From: Pseudorhodobacter wandonensis
GTDB lineage: Bacteria; Pseudomonadota; Alphaproteobacteria; Rhodobacterales; Rhodobacteraceae
Assembly (NCBI RefSeq): GCF_001202035.1
Contig: NZ_LGHT01000041.1
Coordinates: 1-64,000 of the forward strand
Length of the DNA: 64,000 bases
Reading direction: 5' to 3'
In this document: in pieces, positions 62,933 to 64,000 of the stretch
Layout of the letters: every line of letters starts with the position of its first letter
Numbering within the stretch: the stretch's first letter is position 1
Program-made: the position numbers and the translations under genes
Notes under the pieces: generated by a model
Seen by the model: the letters and a program-made list of their open reading frames with translations, nothing else
The model's database searches: none
What the model was told of the DNA's origin: nothing

Positions 62933-64000
62933 TCACTGACCGACAGTTTTAATGCGGCCTTCAACCTTGCTGGTTACGCCGCCCATTTTGGCCACATAAT
63001 CCATCACGTCATTGGCCATCAAATTGCCATTGCCCGCGTTAATCAACACCTTACCACCGCCAAGCGCCGCAAAGCCGTCACCGCCGCCCAGAATGTAGTC
63101 ATTCGCCGCAACCTTATAGACCTTGTTGATGTCTAGCGGCGCGCCGCCAACCGTCGCCTCGGTAATGCGCGACCCTGCTGGCGCGCTCGGGTCATAAACA
63201 ATTGTCGCGCCCGAGATTTGCAAGAAACGGCCGGCGCCTTTTTCAACCTGGCTCACACCATTTTCAAAGGCGGCAAGCACATGGCTGCCAGGAAGCTCGG
63301 TTACAACGGTAACGTTGCCGAATGGCAGTTCGGTCAAAATATCGCGCCGCGTCAATGTCCTGCCCGCGTCATAGGTTGTATCGCCACGAATGCCGCCACC
63401 ATTGGCCAGCCCGATATCGGCGCCAGTCGCATCACGCAACGCATCCGCGATCAGGTTGCCCATTGCCGATTCTTCGCCCCGAACCACGTTGCGGCGCGAA
63501 TCCAGAACACCTTCGGTTGCACCAAGTGCGACATTCAGGCTTTCATCCAGCTTGGCCTGAAACCCGTCAACCATCGCTTGGCTTTCAGCATCTGGTTCAA
63601 CATTCGCGGTGTCAATAAAGCGGAACATCGGCGTCCATTTCACCACCCGCTTGCCATCCTTTTCCGACACATCCACGATCAAATCGACAGGTGACAGAAA
63701 CCGCGCGTCGATCGAGGTTTCGACATAAGCGGTGATCCCGTCATAAGAGGTGCCATAGCTGTGGTCATCGCCCGACAAAATCACGTCAAACGCCTTTGAC
63801 GCGATCAACAGCGCATCGTTGGATTTGTCAGTCTGCACCACACCAACAACCAAATCTGCCCCATCCTCACGCGCTTGTTTCGCGGCAGCGATGCCCATAT
63901 CAACCGTCGGCCCAAATTTCAGATCTTCGGTTGACGACACCGTGGGCGAGGTATCTTGCGCCACCGGAATAAGCGCGACCTTCAGCCCGGCAACCTCTTT
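62933..64000 (-). CDS. 5'-nucleotidase/metallophosphatase, C-terminal part (runs off window end)
   Basis: 355 C-terminal residues of a periplasmic 5'-nucleotidase (UshA type) that dephosphorylates nucleotides. The frame is open to base 64000, so the start and probably the signal peptide and first metal ligands lie beyond. Visible: the end of the metallophosphatase domain with VILSGDDHSYGTSYDGITAY, then the C-terminal 5'-nucleotidase domain with ESAMGNLIADALRDATGADI, GLANGGGIRGDTTY, LPFGNVTVVTELPGSHVLAA and VAANDYILGGGDGFAAL. Confidence 0.93.
   Translation of the reverse strand, partial: KEVAGLKVALIPVAQDTSPTVSSTEDLKFGPTVDMGIAAAKQAREDGADLVVGVVQTDKSNDALLIASKAFDVILSGDDHSYGTSYDGITAYVETSIDARFLSPVDLIVDVSEKDGKRVVKWTPMFRFIDTANVEPDAESQAMVDGFQAKLDESLNVALGATEGVLDSRRNVVRGEESAMGNLIADALRDATGADIGLANGGGIRGDTTYDAGRTLTRRDILTELPFGNVTVVTELPGSHVLAAFENGVSQVEKGAGRFLQISGATIVYDPSAPAGSRITEATVGGAPLDINKVYKVAANDYILGGGDGFAALGGGKVLINAGNGNLMANDVMDYVAKMGGVTSKVEGRIKTVGQ

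Overview
The window is about 64 kb of a chromosome from an alphaproteobacterium, most likely a Rhodobacterales (Roseobacter-group) species. Family knowledge behind this: the ChvI-ChvG-HprK-RapZ-EIIA(Man)-HPr cluster, the irr next to fabA-fabB-fabI arrangement, a methylsuccinyl-CoA dehydrogenase of the ethylmalonyl-CoA pathway, and several small domains of unknown function common in this order (DUF1491, DUF2161, DUF6473, DUF2062). The DNA is moderately GC-rich throughout. I see no phage, integrase, insertion sequence, CRISPR array or rRNA.

Region 1 (1-20.1 kb), almost all on the minus strand, is the translation/transcription superoperon. In transcription order it runs tuf (frameshifted) ... 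tRNA-Trp ... secE - nusG - rplK - rplA - rplJ - rplL - rpoB - rpoC, then rpsL - rpsG - fusA - tuf (cut by the window edge). Three non-ribosomal genes are interleaved: a DMT transporter between rpoC and rpsL, an RraA-family gene on the opposite strand, and a CatB-like acetyltransferase. Three intergenic gaps carry paired REP-like hairpins. The two tuf copies are identical over all 238 shared visible bases, and the complete-length copy carries two single-base deletions.

Region 2 (20.2-33.8 kb) holds a lipoprotein divergent from a cytochrome P450, purU, a secreted protein coupled to a PKHD oxygenase, parC, an SH3 protein, an SDR, a small two-helix membrane protein coupled to a PduO-type adenosyltransferase, etfBA, a DUF6473 gene and a 3-hydroxybutyryl-CoA dehydrogenase.

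Region 3 (33.8-43 kb) is the permease-less PTS plus ChvGI signalling block on the minus strand. pckA is divergent from chvI across a 402-bp gap with tandem operator-like repeats. A TauE/SafE exporter and Mcd follow.

Region 4 (43-53.3 kb, minus strand) is MFS, recO, DUF1491, era, rnc, lepB, acpS, pdxJ, DUF2062, rsh, rpoZ and folK, with several 4-nt overlaps.

Region 5 (53.5-64 kb) holds a NYN-domain gene, a YqaA-like membrane protein, ispH, rnhA-TRIC, trmB/aroQ, DUF2161-irr divergent from fabA-fabB-fabI, a VOC protein, tRNA-Gly and the 3' part of a 5'-nucleotidase gene.

Overall this is core-genome territory. I did not find a new defence, mobile or biosynthetic system. The most interesting signals are the REP-like hairpin family, the state of the tuf pair, the tandem operators before pckA and a recurrent 3'-end element.
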